From contig CAJUQR010000007.1 in assembly GCA_910588185.1 (NCBI GenBank), positions 91,299 through 155,298 on the forward strand: a stretch of DNA of 64,000 nt, in the 5' to 3' direction. How positions within the stretch are numbered: the stretch's first letter is position 1; each line of letters opens with the position of its first letter. Of the stretch, positions 51,043 through 60,314 are shown in pieces. The notes under the pieces are model-generated. The model did no database searches. It saw only the letters and a list, made by a program, of their open reading frames with translations, and had not been told where the DNA came from. Made by a program: the position numbers and the translations under genes. Source of the DNA: an uncultured Peptostreptococcaceae bacterium. Its GTDB lineage: Bacteria > Bacillota > Clostridia > Peptostreptococcales > Anaerovoracaceae.

Positions 51043-54000
51043 TTATCTCTTCAGATCCTTTTTCATTTCTCTTCTTTTAGTCAGAGCAATTAACATAAAT
51101 GCTATTAAGGATACTATGGCTATCGTTCCATACCTTCTTAAATTGGTACAATCTGCGGTTTTAACAGTACTCTGACCATTACCGCCACCATTTGGATCTA
51201 TAATAACTGAAGATTTACTATTATGAGTATTTACGACTTTGAATCCCATCCTCATATTTCCAGTTATACTGGACTTATAATTATCAACAGACTTTTCTTC
51301 TAAAATGTACTCTATTTTCTTTCCGTTGTCATATTTATACAAAGCCTTTGATGCAAAGTTTAATTCGTTTTCTTGCCAAATCTTATCTCTTCCTGAGCTT
51401 AAAGTTATTGTATCGACAATGTCTCCCGTCTTTTTATTCTTTACGTACAATGTAATAGTATCAGGTCTTAAACCATCTTTATTATCATTGTCTTTCCATA
51501 CTTTAGTTCCCTTAACTTGAACAACCTCAACATTGGAATTTATAAATCCGGCTATAGACTCTTTATCCTTTTCAATAACCCCCTGTTGCACATGATCAGG
51601 AATCGTATACCAATCATCCAGCTCTTTTTCAGTAACCTTATATTTTGTACCCTTAGGCAAGCCTAAAATTGTTATACTTTCATCATGGTGAAGCAGAATC
51701 TTATCTCCGTTCTTGATATATCCGGACTTGTCAGTACCAAAAAAGTAATATTCACCCGGCAAATCATTTCCACTCTTGTCTTTTAAGTCTACATCAAACT
51801 CAAAATAACGCATATAATCTTTTTCAGTTAAGTCTTTACCTGCAACGGTTTTACTTATAGTCAGCTGACCTGTATCCGTATTCTTTTCATTTTTATCGGT
51901 GACAACAACAATATTAAGCAAACTGAACAATCCTGTGATATCCTCATCAATTTTATCCTTGTTAGCAGTATTATTTGAACTGTCACCATAAGTTGAATTT
52001 TCTGTAAGTGCTTCATAATTCTGATTAACGCGTGCACGAATAAATCCCTCATCCGTAACAAAGAACGGATAGAAGTTCTTTCCACCATCTTCATCATGCA
52101 ATCCATAACTTACAACTGCATTCTTTCCGTAATGAAGATTCATACTTCTCTTGACATCAGATGTACCATTCAATGTCATATCATTCCAGCCATAAAGGTC
52201 AAACTTGCCGCTTTGCTGCACCTGTCCATAGGCTGTAATATCTCTAAGCGTAATATTTACCTTTTCATCTGACGCATATTTAACCATAGTCTGAGTCAGT
52301 TTTCCAACGCCTGCCATAACAGATACGCCGTTATCTTCATCACCTGCATCAGCATATATAGAGTAAATACCAACGACAATAGGTATTTTGGTATCATTAA
52401 TCTTATATCCGCTAGGAGCACTTACCTCTTGCAGATAATAACGGTCACATGAGCTTCTTGCCCATTCTATTTTAGCATATCCATCTTCTGCCGTATTATC
52501 ATCTTTCATAGGAGGTGACGGTTCGAAAATCAACGCACCTTCCTTGCCATCAACCTTGGCAGTAATACCTGTAGCTGCCACTGTTCCATTTATAGCAGGA
52601 TCATCGCTGACACAAACAATCTGGAATTTCACTCCATTTACTGCCTGGCCGTTTTGGTCTACCTTAAGTACACGTAGTTCACGCTGTTCATTAGGAATAT
52701 ATATGAGTGAACGGAAATTACGTGCAAACTGATCCACATTCATAAAGCTGAATCCACGCTGTTCATAGCTTCCATCTTCTTCATATACATCCCCGGAAGG
52801 TGTAGCGTATATCTCATTTGCTACATCTTCTATAGTTTTACCATTGTCAAGCTGGCTACGTATATATATTCCAAGAGCTTCATAACGTTCTTTGGAATTT
52901 GTAGCTTTTATATTAAGCTTATCAAATACCGACGAGTTAATGATTGCATAAACCATTCTCATATCGCCGTCCGGATTGCTAATCTGATATCTGTCTGCTC
53001 TGCCAGGCAAATCACTTAAATTACCCTCTAATCGTTTTGTTTCTTGATCCCATTCTAAATACCAATGAGGAGCGTTAAGACGATTATCAGCGCACTGAGC
53101 CAGTGATGCAATAAGCGCAGCTTTTCTCCAGCTCAATGCTGTTCTATCTTCCGGTGTTTTAGTTTTGAAACCGTTAGTATTGCTGCCGTACATTGCTTCC
53201 CACTTTGAAAGATTCTGTTGATACAGCATAGGAATAGCAACCACTAAACCGTTTTCCTGTTCATATGAACTTATCTCCGTAGCGCTCGGATTAATTACTC
53301 CCGTTGCAGTGTCAAAACTACCATACGTTACATTTTTATTTCCTTGAATATTCGACGTAAAACTGGAATATGCACCTGTTGCATATCTATTTGTAACCAC
53401 AAGCATCGTACTCTTATGATTATATTGCAAAACAATATCTATAGGTAATGAACGATATCCCGGAGGAGTTTTAGTCTCTTTTAATACATAATATTCCGTT
53501 CCATTATTACTGTATCTGTCTTCAAAATTAAACGGCCGCTCTTTTGTTCCCGTGCTGCTAAGCGCCGTACTGACTTTTTCAGTTTCAACAAACTTTGAAA
53601 TACCGTCTTTATCAGTAGTTAATGTAGTTAATGAATTACCTTTTGTCTGGTATTTTCCATCATTATTCTTTATAGGCTTTCCGTTGGCATCTAAAGCTGC
53701 TTCATATAAAGCAAACTCTACACCTTCCATAGGATTACCGTCCTGATCCACCTTTTTAATCTGTTGATAAAGCAAAGGCATCAGGTTGAATTTAAATGAA
53801 AGGCTGGAATCGTAATTACCACGTTCAAGATAAAACATCTTTAATTTGTGGTCAGTATTGCTTGCAAAAGTATTGCCGGACCAATCAACTGTATTTTCCA
53901 TACCGGCATCTTTATATAACTGTCTTAAAGTAGTCTTCGTAACTAGTCCCTGTGTTGCTCCAGGATTATTATGGTCATAATCCGGTATTCCGTTCGATTC

Positions 54001-55248
54001 AAAGCCACGACCAATTACTACGTCACCGCTTGCAAAGTCAATTATTCCATAAATCTCACTATGTACACCGCCTAAATCCAGAATCAACGTGTCATCTATA
54101 TATACCCATACATCATCATCTCCTGAAAATTGGAACGTCATAGGCTGTGTTCCGTTTTTCCCTTGGTTAACCATTCCGCCAAGGGTTTGACGAAAATCAA
54201 CATCAACAGTCATTCCCATATGATGATTCATAGAATTACCTGAGCATGCCACACTGCTTGTTAAATTACCTGCTCCATCAACACCATCAAAAACTTCTTT
54301 TCCTTTATTAAAGGGGAAGAAATTGCCTACGGTGTTTGCTGCATCTGTTCTAACTGTTGCCGGCGCATCATAGAGTATGAAGCGACCCTCACTTTTTATA
54401 TCTCTCTTATCTTCCGATTCTCCGTCCTTTACACCTGACGTATCTTGCGTAAATTCTGCAAAGTTTTCACGCATGTTATAATAATAATATCCCTCATCAT
54501 CGATTTGGAATAAATCCTTTATATTTCTGTAGCTTTTTTTATAACTATTTTTTTTATCAGGATTAAACAAATAATCTAAGGATTCTATACCGTTCTCTAA
54601 TGTCTGTCCTGTAGCGTTCTGCCAATTTTCGATAACTATTTCATTTAAGTTTTGTATGCCTTCTTCTTTATAGTCATTATAAGTAGCTACTCCGGTTTGA
54701 TGTGTGCCGGCGACTTTCCAATCAGAAATGTCCTCCCAGTTTCGTTTATCTTTATTGCCTATCAGCTTTTCCCTTGCCATATCCGTATTTATAACAGGAT
54801 ATCCATTATGTAAAGTCGATTTAACAATACCTTCCATTCCGGCATACTTTTTACCATATTGTGTACTTTCCCCTGCACCTTTATTCCAAATACCTGCATG
54901 GGCAATTCCGTCTCCAAAAATCAAAAGATGATTGGTATTAATACCTCTGTTCCAGTTATCCGGCCCGGAATATTTGGCAGTGTTCCCCCATGCACTTGGA
55001 AATTGTCTCGGATGTGCTTCACTTTCTTTTGACAAAATATCTCCTGTAGGAGATATTTCATTATCCACCCAATAATCAAACAAATTCACCATTACACCAT
55101 CAGGACTTACTCCCTCAACAGTGTGTTGCTCTAAGACTTCATCAGATACCGCCGCTCTAGTCTCTACTGCAAAAGCCGTTATCATCAGAGGCACCATCAT
55201 ACTTAAAAGTAATAAAATAGATATACTTTTTCTAAAAAATCTTCTCAT
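51043..55248 (-). CDS. Large secreted surface protein with fibro-slime and SpaA/Cna-B domains
   Basis: 1401 residues. A signal peptide (1-27, ending AFA), then an N-terminal region of about 300 residues. A fibro-slime/PA14-like segment lies near 340-500 (GDDDVWVYIDDTLILDLGGV). SpaA/prealbumin-like domains begin KKVDQDGNPMEGVEFALYEA (about 500) and LRVLKVDQNGQAVNGVKFQI (about 860). A further beta domain starts LTISKTVAGKDLTEKDY and a Cna-B repeat starts GTKVWKDNDNKDGLRPDTIT. The C-terminus has one helix near 1370-1388 and a basic tail (KRREMKKDLKR). Before the helix is VKTADCTNL rather than LPxTG, so a sortase link is uncertain. Likely an adhesin or pilin-like protein. It is the longest gene here and is apparently transcribed from a poly-G promoter. 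Confidence 0.88.
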   Translation of the reverse strand: MRRFFRKSISILLLLSMMVPLMITAFAVETRAAVSDEVLEQHTVEGVSPDGVMVNLFDYWVDNEISPTGDILSKESEAHPRQFPSAWGNTAKYSGPDNWNRGINTNHLLIFGDGIAHAGIWNKGAGESTQYGKKYAGMEGIVKSTLHNGYPVINTDMAREKLIGNKDKRNWEDISDWKVAGTHQTGVATYNDYKEEGIQNLNEIVIENWQNATGQTLENGIESLDYLFNPDKKNSYKKSYRNIKDLFQIDDEGYYYYNMRENFAEFTQDTSGVKDGESEDKRDIKSEGRFILYDAPATVRTDAANTVGNFFPFNKGKEVFDGVDGAGNLTSSVACSGNSMNHHMGMTVDVDFRQTLGGMVNQGKNGTQPMTFQFSGDDDVWVYIDDTLILDLGGVHSEIYGIIDFASGDVVIGRGFESNGIPDYDHNNPGATQGLVTKTTLRQLYKDAGMENTVDWSGNTFASNTDHKLKMFYLERGNYDSSLSFKFNLMPLLYQQIKKVDQDGNPMEGVEFALYEAALDANGKPIKNNDGKYQTKGNSLTTLTTDKDGISKFVETEKVSTALSSTGTKERPFNFEDRYSNNGTEYYVLKETKTPPGYRSLPIDIVLQYNHKSTMLVVTNRYATGAYSSFTSNIQGNKNVTYGSFDTATGVINPSATEISSYEQENGLVVAIPMLYQQNLSKWEAMYGSNTNGFKTKTPEDRTALSWRKAALIASLAQCADNRLNAPHWYLEWDQETKRLEGNLSDLPGRADRYQISNPDGDMRMVYAIINSSVFDKLNIKATNSKERYEALGIYIRSQLDNGKTIEDVANEIYATPSGDVYEEDGSYEQRGFSFMNVDQFARNFRSLIYIPNEQRELRVLKVDQNGQAVNGVKFQIVCVSDDPAINGTVAATGITAKVDGKEGALIFEPSPPMKDDNTAEDGYAKIEWARSSCDRYYLQEVSAPSGYKINDTKIPIVVGIYSIYADAGDEDNGVSVMAGVGKLTQTMVKYASDEKVNITLRDITAYGQVQQSGKFDLYGWNDMTLNGTSDVKRSMNLHYGKNAVVSYGLHDEDGGKNFYPFFVTDEGFIRARVNQNYEALTENSTYGDSSNNTANKDKIDEDITGLFSLLNIVVVTDKNEKNTDTGQLTISKTVAGKDLTEKDYMRYFEFDVDLKDKSGNDLPGEYYFFGTDKSGYIKNGDKILLHHDESITILGLPKGTKYKVTEKELDDWYTIPDHVQQGVIEKDKESIAGFINSNVEVVQVKGTKVWKDNDNKDGLRPDTITLYVKNKKTGDIVDTITLSSGRDKIWQENELNFASKALYKYDNGKKIEYILEEKSVDNYKSSITGNMRMGFKVVNTHNSKSSVIIDPNGGGNGQSTVKTADCTNLRRYGTIAIVSLIAFMLIALTKRREMKKDLKR

Positions 55249-55358
55249 ACGCTTCCCTCTTGTACCCTTCTATAGTTAATGAGATAAATTTTATTAACAT
55301 GTACAAAATAAACTAACAATTCTTATATTGCTGTTGAGAGTATAAATTGAGTGAAGCT

Positions 55359-55388
55359 ATTATACCCCCCCCCGCATCAATTTTGCAA
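55359..55388 (-). promoter_or_regulatory. Promoter with a G9 homopolymer in its spacer (phase-variation candidate)
   Basis: On the minus strand TTGCAA (55,388-55,383) and TATAAT (55,364-55,359) are 18 bases apart, and the nine spacer bases next to the -10 are all G (55,373-55,365). It is the only such tract I saw in this AT-rich window. The start codon of the surface protein lies 111 bases beyond the -10. Gain or loss of a G would change the spacer from 18 to 17 or 19. The remainder of the 55,249-55,669 gap is AT-rich and holds the trpS terminator. Confidence 0.72.
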
Positions 55389-55464
55389 CATTTTAAAACA
55401 TAAAAAATATAAATTTAATAAAAATAAGTAAAAAATTATAACTTTTATTTTATGAAGTTTCATA

Positions 55465-55489
55465 TAAAAAAGACAGGCTCTATGTCTTT
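55465..55489 (-). terminator. Probable terminator of the gyrase-trpS run
   Basis: On the minus strand AAAGACA and TGTCTTT pair around a seven-base loop, followed by TTTTAT. It lies about 180 bases after the trpS stop; no closer hairpin was found. Confidence 0.6.
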
Positions 55490-55669
55490 CTATATTAATG
55501 CCTTCCCTATGATAGTCACGACTTTCGCCTATCTTCTATAAGATATATTAAATGAAATTTTTATCCTTTCCTTATATTATTTAAATTCTACCATTTTGTG
55601 TATTTATCATTTTAAATACAATCAAACTCTTTGTCAATACTATAACATATGCAAGAACACATTTTTATG

Positions 55670-56650
55670 CTATAATCCAAGCCCAAAGTTCTCCTTAACT
55701 CGTTTCATTGTCTTCTGAGCTATCATATCAGCTTTTACCGCACCTTCTTTAAGAATATCTAAAAGTTCCTGGGAATTACGGATCTCTTCATATCGATTTC
55801 TTATAGGAGTTAACGCCTCTATAACAACCTCTACCAAGTCTTTCTTAAAATCCCCGTATCCTTTTCCTTCATATTTATTTTCCAAATCAGATATGGACAT
55901 CCCTGATAAAGCACTATATATATTAAGCAAATTACTGATTCCCGGCTTATTTTCAACATCAAAACGTACTACCCCATCAGAATCGGTAGTTGCTTTCATT
56001 ATTGATTTCTTAATTTTTGTAGGATCATCAAGAAGTGAAATACGCGAATGAATATTTTCAGCGCTTTTACTCATCTTCTTAGTCGGATCATCAAGCGCCA
56101 TAATCCTTGCACCCTCTTTTAAGAAACGACCGTCGGGTATCACAAAAGTTCCTGGGAATTTTCCATTAACTCTTCCTGCCAAATCTCTGCAAATTTCAAT
56201 ATGCTGCTTCTGATCATTTCCTACAGGTACTACATCAGTATCATATAGCAGAATATCTGCCGCCATAAGTACAGGATAAGTGAAAAGACCTGTTGGCGCA
56301 GACTCTTTATTTTTACTCTTATCCTTAAATTGAGTCATTCTTGAAAGTTCTCCTGTATAAGAGTTACATGTCAAAATCCAAGAAAGTTCAGCATGCCCGG
56401 ATACGTCTGACTGTACAAAAACTATAGATTTTTTAGGATCTATTCCTACTGCAAGATAAAGTGCTGCAACATCAAGAATATGTTCTTTTAAAACTTTTGG
56501 ATCTTGAGGAACTGTAATTGCATGCATATCCACTATACAATATATACATTCATGGTCATCTTGAAGTTCAACAAACTGTTTTAAAGCTCCAAGATAGTTG
56601 CCGAGATGGATATTCCCTGTCGGCTGTACTCCAGAAAAAACTCTTTTCAT
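55670..56650 (-). CDS. trpS: Tryptophanyl-tRNA synthetase
   Basis: Charges tRNA-Trp. The 326-residue class I enzyme has the HIGH-type motif as HLGN (residues 16-19, VQPTGNIHLGNYLGAL), the substrate segment VLMAADILLYDTDVVPVGND with DQKQH following, and KMSKS (DPTKKMSKSAEN). The ATG overlaps the sigB stop (ATGA), an unusual partner for trpS. The overlap predicts cotranslation with the sigma factor. Confidence 0.96.
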   Translation of the reverse strand: MKRVFSGVQPTGNIHLGNYLGALKQFVELQDDHECIYCIVDMHAITVPQDPKVLKEHILDVAALYLAVGIDPKKSIVFVQSDVSGHAELSWILTCNSYTGELSRMTQFKDKSKNKESAPTGLFTYPVLMAADILLYDTDVVPVGNDQKQHIEICRDLAGRVNGKFPGTFVIPDGRFLKEGARIMALDDPTKKMSKSAENIHSRISLLDDPTKIKKSIMKATTDSDGVVRFDVENKPGISNLLNIYSALSGMSISDLENKYEGKGYGDFKKDLVEVVIEALTPIRNRYEEIRNSQELLDILKEGAVKADMIAQKTMKRVKENFGLGL

Positions 56651-57375
56651 CGTAAATTGCCTTCTTTCTTAAATTGTTCAATAATACTTTTTTCTGCACG
56701 AGAAATGGTCATTTGAGACACTCCAAGCTCCTTCGCTATAGTAGCCTGTGACTTATTCTCAATAAATCTCTCTTTAAAAATATACCTGTACGTTTCACTA
56801 AAACTTGAAAGTACTTTAGAAATTATCTCATTAATTTCTATTCTTTCATATCCCAAATCTTCAAATCCTATGTATTGTTCAAGAGAATTATCGTCGTTCT
56901 CATCATAACTGCCGGCACTATCTAAGGAATATGTTCCATAAGCCTTAGAGCTTTCAATTGCTTGCATTATCTGCTCCCCTGAAAATCCAGTAACTTGAGA
57001 TATTTCATCTATACTTGGAGTTCTTCCAAGCTCAGAATTTAAATTACTTTTAACTTCCTGAACCTTGGATGCAATTTCTTTTAGTCTTCTTGGAACCTTA
57101 AGACTCCATTGCTTGTCTCTAAAATATTTTTTAATTTCTCCCAGAATTGTAGGCGTAGCAAAACTCTTGAACTCAAAGCCCTTTGATGGATCAAATCGTT
57201 CAACTGCCGAAACTAGAGCTAGCGCTCCAACTTGATAAAGATCGTCGTAATCTACACCCTTCCCTAAATATTTTCTTATTAGGATATCAACCATGTACAG
57301 ATTTTCTTCAACGATCTGATTTCTGAGTTCTATAGTCGGATGTTTTGCGTACCGGTTGAATACTTCTGAATTCAT
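56647..57375 (-). CDS. sigB: SigB/F/G-type alternative sigma factor
   Basis: 242 residues with regions 2 (YDDLYQVGALALVSAVERFD, EFKSFATPTILGEIKKYFRD), 3 (GRTPSIDEISQVTGFSGEQI) and 4 (QATIAKELGVSQMTISRAEK). The stretch WSLKVPRRLKEI is closer to SigB than to SigF or SigG (which have VSRSLK or VSRSLR). Its start overlaps the rsbW stop by one base. An RsbW-type anti-sigma partner is encoded directly upstream, but no rsbV gene is present. Confidence 0.85.
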   Translation of the reverse strand: MNSEVFNRYAKHPTIELRNQIVEENLYMVDILIRKYLGKGVDYDDLYQVGALALVSAVERFDPSKGFEFKSFATPTILGEIKKYFRDKQWSLKVPRRLKEIASKVQEVKSNLNSELGRTPSIDEISQVTGFSGEQIMQAIESSKAYGTYSLDSAGSYDENDDNSLEQYIGFEDLGYERIEINEIISKVLSSFSETYRYIFKERFIENKSQATIAKELGVSQMTISRAEKSIIEQFKKEGNLR

Positions 57376-57776
57376 TATTTTTCCTTTACCATCTTTATGG
57401 TTTTTTTACCGCATCGGCTATCTTCAAGTTCAACTCTTGTCATAAGTGATTGTATTACAAACATTCCAAGATTACCCTCATTAGGACAATCGAGGCAAGG
57501 TTTTTTAACTTTTTCAATCATATGCTTGGAACTTTTATCTTCAACTGATATTTCAAGCTTTCCTTCTTCAACAAGACACTCTACTTGATATTCTTCAGCA
57601 AACCCTTCTGAACCATGGCAACTTATATTTTTACATGCTTCTGCAACTGCCGTTTTAATATCGTCTATCTCTTCAATATTAAAACCGGCAGTATTGGCTG
57701 CTGAGCCTATTGCAAGACGCATCATAGTTATATATTGAGGTTTGCCAGGAATGATAAAAGTCAATTTATCTGCCAT
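57375..57776 (-). CDS. rsbW: RsbW-type anti-sigma factor / serine kinase
   Basis: 133 residues, GHKL ATPase fold. The N-box appears as AVAEACKNISCHG and the G-box as EGNLGMFVIQSL. RsbW and SpoIIAB bind their sigma factor and inactivate an anti-anti-sigma (RsbV/SpoIIAA) by phosphorylation. A CLDC pair and CGKK near the end are unusual. The start was chosen at the ATG behind AAGGAGG. It begins 26 bases after gyrA, so it is probably transcribed with the gyrase genes. Confidence 0.85.
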   Translation of the reverse strand: MADKLTFIIPGKPQYITMMRLAIGSAANTAGFNIEEIDDIKTAVAEACKNISCHGSEGFAEEYQVECLVEEGKLEISVEDKSSKHMIEKVKKPCLDCPNEGNLGMFVIQSLMTRVELEDSRCGKKTIKMVKEK

Positions 57777-57802
57777 ATATAAGGCCTCCTTCATTACAAG
57801 GT

Positions 57803-60295
57803 TTACAGTTTTAACTGTTCACCCTCACCTTTTACAGTATTTTCATCGTTTTCCTCTTCAAGTTCCTCTTCACGTGCTACTTTTGCCAAGGCAATTATAT
57901 TAGCATCACCTGCTACACTCATAATTTTAACTCCCTGAGTAGCTCTTCCAAGTCTTGAAACTTCATTTGCTCTCATTCTTATGATAATTCCATCTGAATT
58001 TATAAGCATAATGTCATCATCGTCATCAACTACCATAGCGCCTACCAGCTGACCTGTTTTCTTAAATTTAGCCTTATCATAAGTCAAAAGACCTTTTCCG
58101 CCTCTAACCTGGGTTTTATATTCTTCAACTTTAGTTCTCTTACCAAATCCTTTTTGCGTTACTACTAAAAGTTCCTGACCCGGCTCTACAAGTTCCATAG
58201 CAACAACTTCATCATCTTTTTCAAGTTTAATAGCACGCACTCCTCCTGCAATTCTTCCCATTGGGCGAACATCTTCCTCTGAGAAAGATATACATTTACC
58301 ATGCTTTGTTACAATTATTACTTTATTGCTTCCGCTGGTTTGCTTTATTCCTATAAGTTCATCGCCTTCTTTAAGATTCATTGCAATGAGTCCTGTTTTT
58401 CTATTTGTATCGAAATTAGAAAGGGCTGTCTTTTTAATGGTTCCATCCTTAGTAACGGCGATAAGGAACTTATCTTCTGCAAATTCTTTTATAGGAATTA
58501 CCGCAGTAATTCTTTCTCTTTGCATCAGATTAAGGAAGTTTACAGCAGGAGTTCCTTTAGCAGTTCTAGCTGCTTCAGGAATCTCATAAGCTTTAATTCT
58601 ATGTGCTTTTCCTGTATTGGTAAAGAACATAAGATAATCGTGAGTTGATGTCATTATCATATTCTTTACAAAATCATTTTCACGGGTAGTTATGCCTGTA
58701 ATTCCTTTGCCGCCTCTTCTCTGAGCTCTGTACGTATCAGCAGGAACTCTCTTGATATATCCAAGATGTGTAAGAGTTATGCAAACATTTTGTTCTTCTA
58801 TTAAATCTTCTTCATCAAGTTCATCGGCAGCCGCCATAATTTTGGTCTTTCTCTTATCTCCCCATTTTTCCTTGATTTCTATGAGCTCTTCTTTTATTAC
58901 GTTCATAAGTTTGTGTTCATCTGCAAGAAGCTCTGCATAGTAAGCTATTTTCTTCAAAAGTTCATCATACTCATTTTGAATCTTTTCTTTTTCCAAACCT
59001 TGCAACCTGCGAAGCTGCATATCAAGTATTGCCTGAGCCTGAATTTCAGAAAGATTAAATCTGTCCATTAGCTTTTCTTTAGCATCATTATAACTGCTTC
59101 TTATAATTTTGATTATTTCATCAATATTATCAAGAGCTATCAAATATCCTTCTAATATATGAGCTCTGGCTTCTGCTTTTTTCTTATCGAAAATAGTTCT
59201 TCTTGTTACAACTTCTTTCTGGTGTTTAAGATATTCACTGATTATCTCATACAAATTGAGAATTCTAGGGCGACCGTCAACAAGAGCAAGCATAATCATG
59301 GATATACTTTCTTGCATTTGAGTATGTTTATATAGTCTATTTAAAACTATATTAGCATTGGTATCACGTTTAAGCTCGATAACAATTCTCATTCCCTTAC
59401 GGTTTGATTCATCACGAATTGCTGTAATTCCTTCAATTCTCTTATCTCTTACAAGATCAGCTATTTTTTCTATCAAACGAGCTTTATTTACCTGATAAGG
59501 AATTTCTGTCACTATAATCTGCTGCTTGCCATGATTTCCTTCTTCTATTTCAGCAACAGCTCTTACAATAACTTTTCCCTGACCTGTACGATATGCTTCC
59601 CTCATAGGATTTTTACCCATTATCATAGCTCCTGTAGGAAAGTCAGGTCCTTTTACTATTTTTATTAAATCTTCTACCGTAGCTTCAGGTTCATCTATAA
59701 CTTTTACAGCAGCATCTATAACCTCACCCAAATTATGAGGAGGAATAGATGTAGCCATACCTACGGCTATACCATTGGAACCGTTAACTAAAAGATTTGG
59801 AAATCTTGAAGGCAGAACATCAGGCTCTTTTTCTTCACCATCGAAGTTAGGTGAAAAATTAACTGTTTCTTTTTCTATATCTCTTAGCATCTGTAGCGCC
59901 AGAGGTGTCATTCTTGCCTCTGTATAACGCATTGCTGCCGCACCGTCACCGTCTACAGAACCAAAGTTACCATGACCGTCTACTAAAGTATATCTGATGC
60001 TAAAAGGCTGAGCTAACCTTACCATTGCATCATAAATAGAAGAGTCTCCGTGAGGATGATATTTACCCATTACTTCACCGACTATACGAGCCGATTTTTT
60101 ATGAGGCTTATCAGGAGTAACTCCAAGACCGCTCATTCCATAAAGAATTCTTCTGTGTACAGGTTTAAGACCGTCTCTTACATCAGGAAGGGCACGTCCA
60201 ACTATTACACTCATGGCATAGTCAATATATGAATCTTTCATTTCTTTATTGATTTCATGTTGAATCAATTTTTGATCTTCAAAAAACGTAGTCAT
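57803..60295 (-). CDS. gyrA: DNA gyrase subunit A
   Basis: 830 residues. The N-terminal breakage domain has RALPDVRDGLKPVHRRILYG and the catalytic tyrosine in AAMRYTEARMTPL. The C-terminal beta-pinwheel carries the gyrase box QRRGGKGITG. In the quinolone-resistance region, HPHGDSSIYDAMVRLAQ keeps serine and aspartate at the positions that usually mutate, so it looks wild type there. It is 19 bases from gyrB and continues into rsbW-sigB-trpS. Confidence 0.98.
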   Translation of the reverse strand: MTTFFEDQKLIQHEINKEMKDSYIDYAMSVIVGRALPDVRDGLKPVHRRILYGMSGLGVTPDKPHKKSARIVGEVMGKYHPHGDSSIYDAMVRLAQPFSIRYTLVDGHGNFGSVDGDGAAAMRYTEARMTPLALQMLRDIEKETVNFSPNFDGEEKEPDVLPSRFPNLLVNGSNGIAVGMATSIPPHNLGEVIDAAVKVIDEPEATVEDLIKIVKGPDFPTGAMIMGKNPMREAYRTGQGKVIVRAVAEIEEGNHGKQQIIVTEIPYQVNKARLIEKIADLVRDKRIEGITAIRDESNRKGMRIVIELKRDTNANIVLNRLYKHTQMQESISMIMLALVDGRPRILNLYEIISEYLKHQKEVVTRRTIFDKKKAEARAHILEGYLIALDNIDEIIKIIRSSYNDAKEKLMDRFNLSEIQAQAILDMQLRRLQGLEKEKIQNEYDELLKKIAYYAELLADEHKLMNVIKEELIEIKEKWGDKRKTKIMAAADELDEEDLIEEQNVCITLTHLGYIKRVPADTYRAQRRGGKGITGITTRENDFVKNMIMTSTHDYLMFFTNTGKAHRIKAYEIPEAARTAKGTPAVNFLNLMQRERITAVIPIKEFAEDKFLIAVTKDGTIKKTALSNFDTNRKTGLIAMNLKEGDELIGIKQTSGSNKVIIVTKHGKCISFSEEDVRPMGRIAGGVRAIKLEKDDEVVAMELVEPGQELLVVTQKGFGKRTKVEEYKTQVRGGKGLLTYDKAKFKKTGQLVGAMVVDDDDDIMLINSDGIIIRMRANEVSRLGRATQGVKIMSVAGDANIIALAKVAREEELEEENDENTVKGEGEQLKL

Positions 60296-60314
60296 TTACT
60301 TTTGCCCTCCTTTC

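Noticed and set aside
55495..55560. Possible riboswitch-like fold between the surface protein gene and trpS
   Set aside because: A GATAG/CTATC stem with a loop containing GTCGTGAC recalls ZTP-type sequences, but the other conserved parts are missing and it lies in a gap where its target gene is unclear.
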